DNA of 64,000 nt from Calliopum simillimum (taxonomy: Eukaryota > Arthropoda > Insecta > Diptera > Lauxaniidae), in the NCBI GenBank assembly GCA_951812925.1, contig OX638368.1, positions 156,846,492 through 156,910,491 of the forward strand, in the 5' to 3' direction. Below are positions 43,886 to 56,486 of this stretch, in pieces; the stretch's first letter is position 1, and the number at the start of each line of letters is the position of its first letter. A program made the position numbers and the translations under genes. Below the pieces are notes generated by a model, which was not told where the DNA came from, did no database searches, and worked only from the letters and a program-made list of their open reading frames with translations.

Positions 43886-43985
43886 GTGTTTGGCTTAGAC
43901 AGGAGTTGAACCTAGGACGTCATGGTCAGACGCAGTGCCAGTCGCTAGAGCAATGCACCATCGTTGCCCTGTTACGTAGCCGACT
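43886..43985 (-). other. tRNA-derived (SINE-like) sequence
   Basis: Reversed, GATGGTGCATTGCTCTAGCG (A-box region, 43950-43960), GCGTCTGACCATGACGT (a possible 5-bp anticodon stem with 7-nt loop) and CTAGGTTCAACTCCTGTC (B-box GGTTCAACTCC, 43902-43912) follow tRNA order. The loop lacks the invariant T33 in the best pairing and the acceptor stem is poor, so it is a pseudogene or the head of a tRNA-derived SINE. Downstream on the minus strand is an AT-rich tail with ATTATTATTAC. Confidence 0.55.
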
Positions 43986-44128
43986 TATTGCTAGTTTTGT
44001 TCGTGTGTAAATTTGTAACCTTAATGCCATAATTGCTGTTTTTGTTATTTATTGATATTTGGTACAGCTATTCCATTGGAATTAGATTCAATACCGTTTT
44101 GATAGACTTATATGCAAATTATTCATTA

Positions 44129-44256
44129 GCTCAAATTGCTGCCCTTTAGCTTGTATAACTTTACGCATTGCACGCGGCACGCACTACCTTGTCGGATATT
44201 TCATCCCATATCTTGACTAACCGATGCTTTAATGATTTTAAATTCATTCCCCGTGT
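44129..44256 (-). pseudogene. Tc1-type transposase C-terminal fragment
   Basis: The minus frame reads RGMNLKSLKHRLVKIWDEIS, then DKVVRAACNA and a stop; shifting one base restores MRKVIQAKGQQFE. The pattern LK--L--IWDEI---V-RAACNA---R---VI-AKGG-FE is the C-terminal tail of Tc1-like transposases, following the third catalytic residue. No DDE residues, TIRs or upstream domains were found, so this is a small relic with at least one frameshift. Residues upstream of RGM (to about 44346) are not convincingly homologous. Confidence 0.55.
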
Positions 44257-45620
44257 GCTTCCAATCTGGCTGAGCATACCTACATAGTAATAAAATATGA
44301 TTTCATCTGCAAAAGAATATGATTTTTCCTGAAAAAACGCTTTCAAAAGAAAAGCTGAAATCGATTGGATGGCAACTCTAACTTCATTGTCATTTCACGT
44401 CTCGTTATCATCATCATCGACTTAGCACACCGTCTGAAAGTCTTGGCAAAACCAAGTCATCTTGCCTCATAGCTTCTCTGCTTTGTGTAGCTCATTGCTT
44501 TTGTGGCTTCGTCTGTCTGTCCATTCATCTCATCCGACTTGACTGTGGCCGCCTTTAAGCAGCAACTTAACATAAGGTAATACGAATATCCTGCTCTATG
44601 GACACAAGTAACAGCAGCCACCCAAAAGAATAGGATTAGCTTAAAAGTTGCTTAAAAGCCATTCATTGATGTTCGCTTAGATGAGTACTTTGGTGATGGT
44701 GGTGATGGTGGTTGTTGATGTTGTTGTTGTTGTTGTTGTTGTTAGTTGTTAGTTGTGGTAGCTTAGATTATATTCCATGATGTTTTTTTTTTCGGAGACA
44801 ATATACTTGTTCATATTAAAAGAAAACCACAACAGCAGCAGCAAAAGTGGCTTGTTTCCTGCTTCATTAAACGTTGACATTTAGTGCTTTGTAGTTGTTG
44901 TTGTTGTAAGGTTTTATTGTTGTAGCAGTTTACAAATACATACTTCCATACATTTTGGTCCCCAACTTCACCCTACCCAAAGTACAAACATGAAGGTGTA
45001 GCATCATATACAAAAACTGTTCCAAAAGATGAGAACTTGAGTTCTCAGAAAATGACTACGAGAAAAAAAAAGAAATCAAAGCATCCTGTCTCATCTATTC
45101 AATAAAATTCGAGTGAATTTTGTGAGATAAAATTGTTGACCTTTATTTCAAGAATTAATTAAAATTACTTTTTATTCAGGCATAAATTTGTCGCATTTGA
45201 ATAGAATATTTTTTTCAAAATACATAAATATTTTCACAATAGGTATGAATACCATGAATGTGAATTTAATTAAAACTTTTCAATTTATACACATTTTATA
45301 AATTGCTCTTATGATAAGGGTATGTAACAGGTACGAAAAGTTTATAAATAAAATTAATATAAATTTGTTAAGGCGTGAATTTGCTTTGCAGCAAAATTAT
45401 AATTTTACTAATAATTTTACGTTCATTATTGACTTAACCCATCAAAGTCGAAAAGTGAAGCTTAACACCTTTTTTTGACCGAATGTAGGGTTCGCGCATG
45501 AACATTTTTCGTTATATCTTCGTCATTTACAGTCCGATAAAGAAAGTATTTCGATTATTTCATTACAACTATTTAAAAAATATTTTTTACATATGTAGAT
45601 CTCTAGACCTTACCAGAAAT
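44257..45620. other. Unassigned stretch with GTT microsatellite
   Basis: Relatively complex DNA at 44380-45000, including GGTGATGGTGGTGATGGTGG and (TTG)n at 44719-44742. It could be host non-coding sequence. No exon was recognised. Confidence 0.4.
44719..44742. repeat. (GTT)n microsatellite
   Basis: About eight TTG/GTT triplets following a GGTGAT repeat. Confidence 0.85.
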
Positions 45621-46543
45621 AACTAATAAGGGTGGTATCTTTGGCCTGGCCAAAAACTAAATACCCTACACTGCATTTCAAGTATATTATTAGGAGAGTA
45701 TAAGAACAAGTTGCTTATATGGGAAGTGCCACGCCCTCTCCTCCGAGCTTTCCTTGATTTTGCGTAGTGTTTGAGTAAAATTCGGTTAGGTTTTCTTAAA
45801 AAAATCTTTTTAGTATAGCATTTTGAAATTTTCGTTTATATGGGAGGTGCCACACCCTCTAATCCTACTTTTCCTACTTTAAGCTCATACTTTACAATTA
45901 ATGTTCTTCGTGTTTGAGTAAAATGTGGTTGGATTATCTCAAAAAAACACTTTCGTTGAATTATTTTGAAACTCTTGCTTATATGGGAGGTGACACGCCA
46001 TCTTGTCCGAGTTTACCTAGATCTTGCGTATAGCCTGCATTTATAAATCCGAGTGTTTGAGTGTAATTTGGTTGGGTTATTTCAAAAACCACTTTCCGTA
46101 TAACATTTTGAAACTTTTGTTTATATGGAAGGTGCTACGCCCTCTAGTCCGAATTCGCCTAGTTTTTGATCAGAGCTAAGTAATACATACTTTCCTTAGT
46201 ATTTATGTGTATTTTGCTTCTGTTATTGCAAATAATGATATTGCAATTTGAATATATATTTTGTATGGGCGGTAGGCGTGTCCGTTGATCGATTTCGCTC
46301 ATTTTCAATCCCCCGAGCTAGCTTTTACGATGGAGGCAGAAACCAAATTTCATTGAATTAAGTTGCTCAGTTTTCCCAAAAAATGTATTTTCACACACAC
46401 CCAGCCAGCCAGCCAGACAGACGGACATGGCTTTATCGACTCAAGAGGTGAATATATATACTTTTCCATACCTGCCACGCCTCCTTCTCTGCGTTACAAA
46501 CGGAAGGACAAAGTGAATATACCCTGGGTGTAGGGTATAAAAA
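45621..46543 (-). mobile_element. DINE-1/INE-1-like Helentron-associated element (copy 2)
   Basis: Same architecture and orientation as copy 1 at 9384. The minus strand opens TTTTTATACCCTACACCC and has TTACAAACGG-derived, TATATATTC and GCCATGTCCGTCTG blocks. The opposite end has ATACCCTACACTGCA next to the hairpin TTTGGCCTGGCCAAA (45640-45654) and the terminal AACTAATAAGGGTG. The middle holds five GGGAGGTGCCACGCC-type anchors (near 45721, 45842, 45985, 46127, 46267), one unit more than copy 1, so the copies differ in internal repeat number. No Rep/helicase is encoded. Confidence 0.8.
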
Positions 46544-46599
46544 GTCAACCTTTCACCAGCGGATCTTTAGCATTTTTGCAAGGCAACTGTTTTGCATTT

Positions 46600-46790
46600 C
46601 TTGCCTTAAGTGACCTCTAATGAAATTTTTCTTAAAATATTTTTTTGGAACACTTTAACCCATTATAATATTTTGTAAAAATAGGGGCAAAGAGGCCTTT
46701 AGAAGCAGTATATAATGGGTTAAAATGTTTTAGAAAATTGATAATTGAGTTTTTTAGGTGACCTTTGAACAACAAGTTTAATCCAAAATG
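46600..46790. mobile_element. Foldback repeat around TTAACCCATTATA
   Basis: CACTTTAACCCATTATAA at about 46650 pairs with TTATAATGGGTTAAAATG-type sequence at about 46710-46727. Outward, AAGTGACCTCTAATGAAA at about 46608 pairs loosely with GTTTTTTAGGTGACC at about 46752. It is followed by TTGAACAACAAGTTTAATCC, also present at the edge of the 55978-56486 element. Limits are approximate. Confidence 0.5.
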
Positions 46791-49204
46791 AAGATTTAGG
46801 GTTTTACAGCAGGGTGAAATATCGAACATAAACTTTTTGTAGATATTTTAAAGCTATAAAGCTGCTTAAACCCAACTTTGCAAAATAACTTGGTTATGCT
46901 TCTCTACAAAATAAATGGTAGCGTATTGGACCTCATCCTAAATTTTGCATTGATTGTGGGAGGGAAAAAATTTAAAATTGAGAGTTGAGTATTTTGTAAT
47001 TTTTAACAGTTTTCTGTAATTTTCTCCACAACTGTAAAAAATATGATTTTAATATCTGGCAAAAAAATAATCACTGGATTATGCTGAAGTTCTGTTTAGA
47101 AGACATGATAAGCGAAAAATTAAATGAAAATATAAATTTTTAACCCAAAAATACGGTTTTTCTAAAATACTCGATTTTGCGAACTTTTTACCAACTTCGA
47201 AAAATCTTTTGGCAGTTTTTCTCCAATCATCGATGGTAATAGAAAGTTTTATATTATTTTTCTGATTAAAACAAATATTTCATTGCCACAAACACTCACT
47301 TTTTAATAATTACCAAATCATATATTTTTTCGTCGAAAACAAACATATTCATTTATTTATATCGATTCTTTAGTTCCTTCGGCAAAGTAGTAAAATTTCA
47401 AGCGAAAAGTTAATCGCTTAAATAAATAATTTTTCCGGAGATATGTAAATAAAAGCTTTTAAAGGTGGTAACAATTAATCTTCATATGTTATCAACAACC
47501 ACTACATGATTGTTTTACTTCAATTTAGTTAAAATATTTGTTTTTGTTTTACAAAAATAAACAAAAAAAACTGAAAAGGTTAAAAATTCACTTTGGCTTT
47601 AATCCATTGTACAGCAGTCAAAACACAAATGCAAATTAAAACCCCTTGAATGCCCATAAGGGAATGTTAGTAACCAAATTAACGACTAGTCAGGGTGCTT
47701 TCTCACTTGCTTGGTTAAGGCGATTTTATTGGCTTATGCTTGGTTATGCATAAACTAAATTGGTTTGGAATATAAATAGATTATTGATATGTATAAGGAA
47801 TTTTATTCAGTTTTAAATGAAGAAAATCAAAAAATTTATCAGCATGACAATGCTGCTTTAGCCAATGCAATGCAAACTACTTATATATGTTAAATAAACT
47901 AAATAATATAAGTGCGCCATAATGCTAAAGGTTTCTAGTTTCATCTTTCAAATCCTTTTTTACTAAAGACATTGTTTTTCCTCTACTGAACAATATACAC
48001 TTTGTAAGAAGTAAGGTTTCCTAAGCCGTCGATTCATTTAAAGTTGCTGAGTGAAATTTTGTGGAATGGTAAGAATAATTTTCTAACTAAATCCTTTAAT
48101 TACAAGTGTCCTTAAGCAGATTTAGTTTAAAATTGGCCAGTTTTCGTCATACGTCTTCGAATAAGCTATACTTTCGTAACAAGCGTCTCAACCTTGTTGA
48201 CTACATTATCGAGAGCATATTTCCTGCTGGGATTGCGGAAAGTTGCAAACTCCTACACGTAAAGCAAGCGACAGACTGGCGGATACAAATTCATTAAATA
48301 TTCCTTTTACGCCGAAGCGCGAAATGAATTAAAGTGTTAATTTAACATGACACATAATATTTGAATTTCCCCCGCTTTAGCGCTTAAGTCCAACCTGGCA
48401 TTTGTGCAAGTGTGCATTTGAATAAGCAGCGTGCGAATGTGTGCGTTTGTATATTCAAGTCATTTAGGTGTTGTATTCAATGTATGAGACACTGTATTAC
48501 ACAAAATAAAAACTTTTTCCATCATCTGGCGACATTTTTTATTTTATTTTTTAAAATAATAACTTTCGAACTCAGATTGTAGGGTGGATTTAATTTAAGC
48601 TTTCTGATGAAAAATATGTAAATGCAAACATGCTCGCTATAAACGATGTTCCTTTCAAAAATCATTTTTAAAATGACATCATGATACAGTATCTGACGTC
48701 AAATAAAGACAAAATACACATTATTTCTTATGTTCAACTTCAACGCTCTGAGCTCAGATTTGGAACAACAACAATTACAACCCCATTATTTGTAGATTTA
48801 TATAATTAAGGAAATAAAAATACAAAAATTGGTCTGTCTATATGTGTCTACATATTTTTAATTCCATAAAATTCCAAGTGCATATATTTTACCAAATTTT
48901 GATCCTTTTTACAATAGCAACTTCGGCACATAAGTAGAAGTCTAGTTTGCTTGCTTAAGGGGCAGTGTCCAGCAACTTCATCAGCTTTTGCGCATCCGTC
49001 TAGACTTTTTCTAATAAAAATCCGAAGCTTCAGCTCGTCAGATATTATCTTATATGTAAAACAAAAGATAACTTAAAAACGTTCATCAACTCTAAATTAC
49101 CTTATCAAAAATGTATATTTTAATTTTGTCAAAAGATAAGTTGTATGTTCTAGAAATTGATGATGTCTTCCGGAGCAATAAAGTCCATTCTGTTAGACTT
49201 GAAG
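46791..49204. other. Long unassigned stretch
   Basis: No recognised gene. Parts (46930-47200) show a repetitive style similar to 55800-55990. Short frames, for example 48106-48297, have no recognisable motif. Confidence 0.35.
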
Positions 49205-49695
49205 CTTGCAAAGTTATAATATTTTTGTTCCTCGTCCATTTTCATGAGAGAAATAAGATTTAAAAAAAAAAAAATAGGAATCTGTAATGGAATAAAATCC
49301 AGCAAGTTTTCGATTGAAGTTAAAAAAATTAACTTTAAATAGGCAAATTGTTATAACATTATCTTCGAAAAAGGTTCTGGTCCAGAATTGGTTTTCCATA
49401 ATAAATATTTCTTGCATTGAAAATTTTATTTATGGACGCAAAACTTCTGTTGAAATATTGTTTATCTAGTAATTTTCTACAAAACTTGTCTAAGATACAT
49501 CATCGAAAAAATCAAAGATTCAGAAGGTGCGGGCGATTTGCTTTTTTAAAATTCATTTTTCAAGCTTCAATCGAAAACCGCCTGGATTTTTTCTACTACA
49601 GATTCGTAATTTTTTTGCAAATCTTATTTTTTTGGCCTCTTTCTTACGAAATTGGAGGAAGAGGAGGAGGAAAAAAATACAACTTTACACATTTC
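49205..49695. mobile_element. Foldback repeat, arms about 170-190 bp
   Basis: The left arm (about 49205-49385) reads GCAAAGTTATAATATTTTTG ... AATAAGATTT ... GAATCTGTAATGGAATAAAATCC ... GTTTTCGATTGAAG. The reversed right arm (about 49495-49695) reads GTAAAGTTGTATTTTTTTCC ... AATAAGATTTGC ... GAATCTGTAGTAG ... GGTTTTCGATTGAAGCTTG. The element is non-coding; the 99- and 77-codon frames on the right arm are repeat translation. No target duplication was identified. Confidence 0.6.
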
Positions 49696-52600
49696 ATATA
49701 CTTCGTGGGCAACTAAATATACAAGGTTTACCTAAAGTTCCGTACTACCAAATATTTTGAAAGCTGCACCCCAAATTTTCCAATGGGATGAAAGGGGGGT
49801 CAAGATTGGCATTGCTCAATAGCGCTCTTAAAAATATTGGACACGTGTTTTTTTATTTTTTTATTTCACGAAGTTTAAGGTACTAAAGTCTGTGTTTTTA
49901 ATCTTGATTTTGTCATTTACAGCGCCATCTATGCCGAATAGGGAAAAATTTTACCAACAAAAGTGTCATCTTTTTGAACATAGAATCCGAATCCGCAAAA
50001 AAAATTGGGGGCTCCAATTTAAAATTTTGTTGTTGCCAAGTGGTCTTGATAAATATCGGACAATTGAGTATTTTTTGCTTTAACGTGCAGCTTTCGAAAT
50101 ATATGATCTTTTTATGCATCCTGTATGTGTCTATGTATTTGCATATAGGTATATAGTAAATTACTGTTAGTAAAATTCTACACCATTTATTTAATTTTTT
50201 TTTTTTTTTTTTGAATATGAGCAAACCAAAAATAATAAAAAAAGAGTGAAAAAATATTCACTCGGATGACAAACCGGATTCTTAAATTAATAGAGGCAAA
50301 TGAAAAGTGTTTGTTATTTTTAACGTACATACATACATGCAATGGAAAAAAGGAATAATTTCAACTCACTATAATTTAATTAATTGCGCACCTTCTAATT
50401 ACGTACATATGTATGTTGTTTGTTTTATGGAGTGGTATCTTGGGAATTGTATTTCTGTAAAATAAATGCAATAAAACACTTTATTTTTAATTATAATAAA
50501 AGCAAATGTTAATACTCGTATTAATTTGAAATAAAAAATGATTTCATCATTTGGGTAAAATATGTTTGTTCCAGGAACTCTTTTTTGTATGAAATAATAT
50601 TTCTGGCTAAAGCGTCCTAAAACTCATTCTTTTGTCACTTGGAGATCAAAGTTGTCAACTGCATTAAGCACATGAGCTTAGCAAATGTGCTTTTACATTA
50701 AAAAAAAGGTTGTTTTTGCATCTTTGTGTTTTGAATGGTATTGAAAGATACGTCCTTCTTAAACTATATCGGAATTTTTTTATTCTTTTGATATTTTTCA
50801 GTGTAATGGGCCAGGTCCATGCACATGATATTCTCTTAGGCGTTTTTTCTTATTAAAAACGAAGGAACTTTTTTACTAAACACTATATTTGTACCATTTA
50901 ATGTATATAAGTAAAAGATCTTTCTGGATGTGATTTGGACCCCCAAAATCACCCGTGTGCACGGCCCTGCTATTGGCAATCAAACGTGAAACTATATTAG
51001 GTATACAACTTAGAGGTTGATTTAGTTCTAAAAACTGTACCTTAATGTCCACGCAAGTCGTTTGTTACTTTAAATTTGTAAACATCAATATCTACCAGAG
51101 TGACACTTGCGAACGAACGATGGATATTATGCCATTGCAAAGGATTGAAAGCAACAGCATGTGAAGACAGAATACAATGGCATTCAGAATGGAACCGAAT
51201 ACCACGTTGCAAGAGAATCAAAAAGCACCCTGGGAGTTTTATTACAATTGATCACCTGTTTCGTTTATTGGTAATTACACCCTGAGCTATAATAAAGTAC
51301 CCTTTAAATGAATCACACAGCGCGTGGGTGAGATGTCATATTGAACGGAACCATAGGATGCTCTCAATAAAAAAAAATAAAAAAATTATTGCAATAGAGA
51401 AATAGGGTGGATCATTTAAAATTGCGTAGATTAGGGTTCCATCATAGATAGGTATGTTTTTCCACAAAATTGAATGCATGAGCGTTTTGTCTGGATTTGA
51501 AGTTTTCCACTTTAAAAGCTTTAATTTTTTTCCTAAAATGTTAAATTTTTAAAATTCTGAAGTCAAAAAGGGTGTCAAAATATACATAAATGCAGCAGGC
51601 ACGAGCGCAATAGAGGATTTTGGGTGTTGGATCCCATTTTAGGAGAAATTTTCCCTTACTTATTTGTACATGCTTGCTGCAAGATATAAATTTCGTGAAA
51701 AATGATTTTGAAAATTTTATTTTACAATTTGCAAATTTCATCCAATCCACTGATTTAACTTATAGATTGCTTGTCGAAAGTAATAGGGGATTCCTTTACT
51801 TCTTCTGGTATTAAACGTTTCTTTTTGAACAAGTTTAAGCCGGTGGAGCAGTAGATTTTCATGAAGTGGAGGAAAAACACCAAAACAAAAAATCTTCCGG
51901 CACTGCATTCATTGTGCTGTAAACAAAAGTAATGTCAAGAATTTTTTTTTTTTTTTTTTTTTTTTTTAAGTGTGTTAAAGTAATGTCATAATATGAATTA
52001 GCTGGGATTTTGTTCAGAATGAATAAAATTGAATTTTGTCTCTACAGAAAGTTTACCACATTGTGTGAAATTAATGGCGCTATGTTTAAAAAATAGTATC
52101 GGGCAAAAAACCGATTATTACGGCACATAATGTGAATGACATTACTTTTGCCCCGAAATGGACTTAAGCCACTTTCAAAATAAACGGCTCATATATTTTA
52201 AGATAAAGAAATGTATTGATAAATTTTTATTTTGGCTCAAAAACTTAAAAGGAAATATTTACCAAAAATCGCAATCAAACCATCTTTTCAGCGATTTTTC
52301 CCAACTTAACAATATCTATATGGCAAATTGTTTTCAAAATATTATCGTTTCAGAAAACTAAATAAATTTTTCCAAGTTTTTAAATATTTCAATCAAGAAT
52401 CACAATATGCCCCTTAAGCATGATAGCATTATTACATTTCATGCCACTGCCTCACTTGTGTTGTGATGATGTTGAAGAACCATATTGTTGTTATTGTTGT
52501 TGTTGTCATTGCTGTTCTGGGAACTGCAATTCTGACAACGTCAGCACCCAGAATATGACGACAACAAAGCGAATTTGCACGGGGATTATGTTACGTATTT

Positions 52601-55600
52601 CGATTTTTATTGTTTTTTATCTATTCACATTTGCTGTTACGTTGTTCCATTTGACTGAATTGCAAACAAATGATTGTGTGCTGGAGATAAAATGGGAGAT
52701 TTTTTGATGATGTTTTTTTTCGGAATTCAGTTTTTTTCGAAATTCAGTTGACAACGTAATTTGAAGGAATTTGTTTGCAGTTTTAACAGCAACAAAATTT
52801 TAGAAAATTTATTCAAGGTTTTAAAGTAAAATTACTAAGATGTAAGTATCTAAGAACATTTTAGACCTCAGGGAACTTTCTCGTTTCAGATAGCTTGAGG
52901 CTTTTTCTGGAGATTTGAAGTTTTCAAAACATAAAAAAAAGACTTACTTTAATATCACCTTATGGATTTCTTCTCTGAGTGTTGAACATATGATGCCACT
53001 AAGCAAAGGCTTAACAACCTACCTATCTAAGCGCAGCATACAAATATTTTTTCTAACCCCACCCAACACACACTACTAAATTACTGCCTTTAAATTTTCA
53101 GTTTATTTTGATTAACTTCATGCGTAAAGTTCAATTTAAATTAAGTAACTTGTTACAAAAATCACCTGAGGTATTCCAAGTAATTTACACACTTAAATAA
53201 ATTTTCATTACTTTCATTCACTCAATCATCGAGACTGTAAAGTAGTAGTATCCACCTAACAATGTTCCTCAGTCTAAGTCTCGACTTCTTTCAAACAGGC
53301 AGCTAAAGCAGCTGTCAGGTAGGAAGGTAACTGCTACTTGCCGCCTTCTAGCGTTTGTTTGCTGACTCAAAAATAAAAAAGCCAAACAAACAAATATGGT
53401 AATTGCTAAACAGTGCCTCTTCAAAGGGGCGAAATGGGGTATTTCATTGTTCATTTTACAGAGGCTGAAGGAGAAGGCATGTGAAAACTTAATAATGAAG
53501 GGTCTGAGCAATGAGTGAAATTACAAAACTGATAAAATACTCGAATAATAATGTGTAAAATAAAGAAAAAGTCGTGGAACCTCTGAAAGGTTTGACCAAT
53601 TACATTGGGCAACAATGACTCTTTGGCCGTGTTTTTCTTATAAAAAGTTTGTTGTGTTTGTCGTGTGCTGTACCGGAAAAGTTTTCCGGGATTTTTGCAA
53701 ATAAGTTATTTTATAGATTTCGATGTGCTCTTTGCTACCTCGAATCGTATTCGCTCGAGCCTCCATATTGGGAAAATGGCATCCAAAATCAGTTTTTAAC
53801 CAATATTTCTTTAACGGTTACATTTAGAGAAAAATATTGTAGCGCACTATTGTAGCTTAGAAATTTTTCTACGACTTATAACTCAGAAGATATCGCAATT
53901 CAAAATTTGAAAACAAATAGTAAATTGTGCATGCCGCTTACGAGTAGGCACAATGATGTATTGGGCTTAAAATTACGATAACTCACGAACGGTGAGTCAC
54001 ACGCTTAACGTAAAAATATTTATTTAGCCACATAATGTTTTTTTTTTCGTATGACCTATAGTTTAGGAGATATTTTTTCAACAAATCTAAAATTTAGAAA
54101 AAAAACGTTTTTTAAAAATATCTCCAAAACGAAAAAAAAATTTTGCATGCATTTTGTAGAACGTTCAATTCCTTATAAGGGTCTCTTCGAACTATTTTTT
54201 GTCCAACTTACTTATCGCGACTTGAAAATCATTCAAAATTGAACATAGGAGTCATAGCACAATGGATTTAAGAAGGATTTCAAAAAAAAACAATCACGGT
54301 ATCAAACGCCGACTCAAAACCAAATCAAATGCCAATAGCCACACTGTTTAGGACACACTGTACGGAAAACATTCAGTGAAGTTGGTCGTCATTCCTTTGA
54401 ATGGAATCTACAAGTCAGTAGAGAACATGGTAGCCCAAAAGTCATTTGAAACAGAATCGGGAAGGCTATAGAGAAAAATTAAAGCGATCACAAATGATTG
54501 CATTCGATGTATGCGATTTAAGTATTTTGACCTTATACTTCCAGTAGGTCAATAAAACACCTAAGTAGTACAAAAAATTCCTTCGGCGGCACTGTGGCTA
54601 CGACTCGTATATGTCGCTGATGCCAGTACGGTAAAATTTTGGCTTTGATATTGTGTGCTGTCTTTCACATACAGACCAGAATGAATTTTATAGTGGTCTT
54701 GCTACTGCTTGACTGGTCAGCATCTTGTTGACATTTGGTTTGTGAGCTTTATAAGTTTAAAAAAATATGAAGAAGTTTTATTGAAAGGTTCCTTTAAATG
54801 AACAAAAAACTCAAGATGTGAGAAAATACTGGAAGAGTATTTTGTTTTAATTTTGTTTTTTTATTTTTTCAAATTCATCAAAAAGTTATGGCATAGAAAA
54901 ATCACCTTTATTGAATTCTTTATTAATTGACCTGCATATGCACATATGGAATTTGTTTTTTAAGTTTGTTCCTATGATGAAAAATCATTTTGTTACAGTT
55001 CAGCAAAGACATATTTTAAGTCGTTTGATTTGTTGTTTTTACTTTAATTGAAATTCTTAAATATGTACAGTTTGGCAAGCGGAAAATAGTAGAATTTGCT
55101 TAAATTCAAAATAATAAATCACGTAAATTTAATTCATTATTTTAAGAGCCCTCTACACTTGGTAGAATTCTGCTTGCTTTAAAAAAAATTAGACGTAATT
55201 GGTTCACAAGAACCACAGTAAAGAGCATTTTTCTGAGAGGCCCAGAAATCAAAAGACTGTTTTGAGAAAAATTAAAATCAAGTATCCCGCCAAATTGACT
55301 AAAACCACAAGCGATTGGAGACAGACATATGACATGAAATTCAAGTATGTAGAATGCCTCATATATTTAATTTTAATTTTGTATTTTAAGTTTAAATCGA
55401 GATTAAATTTTAAGCTAGATCTCGATAACACTTTTGGGGCAATGTGTGGTCGCGGATTCCGACTCTTACAACCGGTTTTTTCTATCAGGCCTGAGATACC
55501 GATAGCTCTTACTCTACGGATAAAGTAAATAAAACGTTATTTTCAGGCATATGGCGCACTTCCTGGAAAAGGTAAACATTCTCCTTTATTAAACTTTATC

Positions 55601-55977
55601 TTTTACGAGTCATATTTTAAGAAAAATACATCGTTGGCTGTTGACTAAAAAGGTTCACAGCGATCATTGCACTTGAAAAACCAAAATTTTATCAATTAAC
55701 ACTTTCTGAGTGAGTTTTTACTAAAACTTTATTATGCTTATAAGGTAGAATGATTCAAAATTTATTTATTTTTTTGGTATTTCCACGATTTCGCAAAAAT
55801 ATCTTAAAGATGGTGTCAAAAAAGTAAGCTCATATTGTTTCTATTTATGAAATTTTTCGTCTGAAATCAAAAAAAGTAAAAAATTGCAAACTAAATAAAC
55901 GACATATTCTTTATTTAAGCTAAAATACCCTCGTTTTTCGAATTTTTACCCTACTATAAAACTGTAAATTTTCATGT
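49696..55977. other. Long unassigned region
   Basis: About 6.3 kb with no recognisable transposon or gene. Contents noted: poly(T) at 50196-50211 and 51942-51967; CCTCCTCC-free, mostly AT-rich DNA; (TTG)n-like sequence near 52488-52505 within a 95-codon low-complexity frame; phrases such as TATCTCCAAAACG near 54118 that look repetitive. A 80-codon minus frame at 53269-53511 has a signal-peptide-like stretch but no other support. Confidence 0.35.
51942..51967. repeat. Poly(T)26 run
   Basis: An uninterrupted homopolymer; source unknown. Confidence 0.75.
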
Positions 55978-56486
55978 TGAATAAAACTTGCTGCTCCAAG
56001 GTCATTATGAAATCACGCATGTATTAGCCCATTATAACCTGTTTTTCGACAACTCTTCAGAAAAAATTGGGTTATAATGGGTTAAAGAGTTCTACAGAAA
56101 TATTTTACGGAATTTCACCACAGACGACAAACGCTTGAAATTTACGAACATGCGTAAGAAATGGAAAAAAATTCAATAAATGGTTAATAAAAACAAATTT
56201 CTTTGTATTTACTTATTTATTGCATATTTATTACTTTTTGCCCATTATTCTGAAGTTTTTAGCATTTCTTGTATTTGGTGACCAAATGACTGAATGAAAC
56301 CTTCCGTAGAATATGTTTGTAGATCTTTAACCCATTACAGTCCAGTTGTTTTTTTTTTAAAAAAAGGGGTCAAAAAGACACATTAGAACAGGATATAATG
56401 GGCTAAAGTGTTCCTGAAAATTATTTTTAGCGTGATATCAAGATGACCTTGGAACAACAAGTTTTATCCAAAATTAAAATATAAAA
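55978..56486. mobile_element. Foldback repeat with nested TTAACCCATTATA palindromes
   Basis: The left edge TTGAATAAAACTTGCTGCTC continues CAAGGTCATTATGAAATCACGC and CAAATTAGCCCATTATAACC-type sequence. The right edge, reversed, gives TTGGATAAAACTTGTTGTTC, CAAGGTCATC-TGATATCACGC and AGCCCATTATATCC. Internally GGGTTATAATGGGTTAAAG (about 56067) faces CTTTAACCCATTACAG (about 56327), so there are two nested inverted pairs. It is non-coding, and its TAACCCATTATA core and AACAACAAGTTT edge are shared with 46600-46790. Confidence 0.65.

Noticed and set aside
43886..43985. Functional tRNA gene
   Set aside because: A-box and B-box are present, but the anticodon loop lacks T33 in the best pairing and the acceptor stem does not form; treated as tRNA-derived repeat.
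52420..52707. 95-codon plus-strand frame rich in Cys with a hydrophobic segment
   Set aside because: The Cys run comes from TTG/TGT microsatellite DNA; no known family or conserved motif.
53269..53511. 80-codon minus-strand frame with an internal methionine (53454) followed by a hydrophobic, signal-peptide-like segment (LAITIFVCLAFLFLS)
   Set aside because: It could be the first exon of a secreted peptide gene, but there is no good splice donor, no recognisable mature peptide and no family resemblance; hydrophobic runs are common in AT-rich frames.
55199..55528. 109-codon plus-strand frame
   Set aside because: Lysine- and leucine-rich AT-driven frame without known domain.
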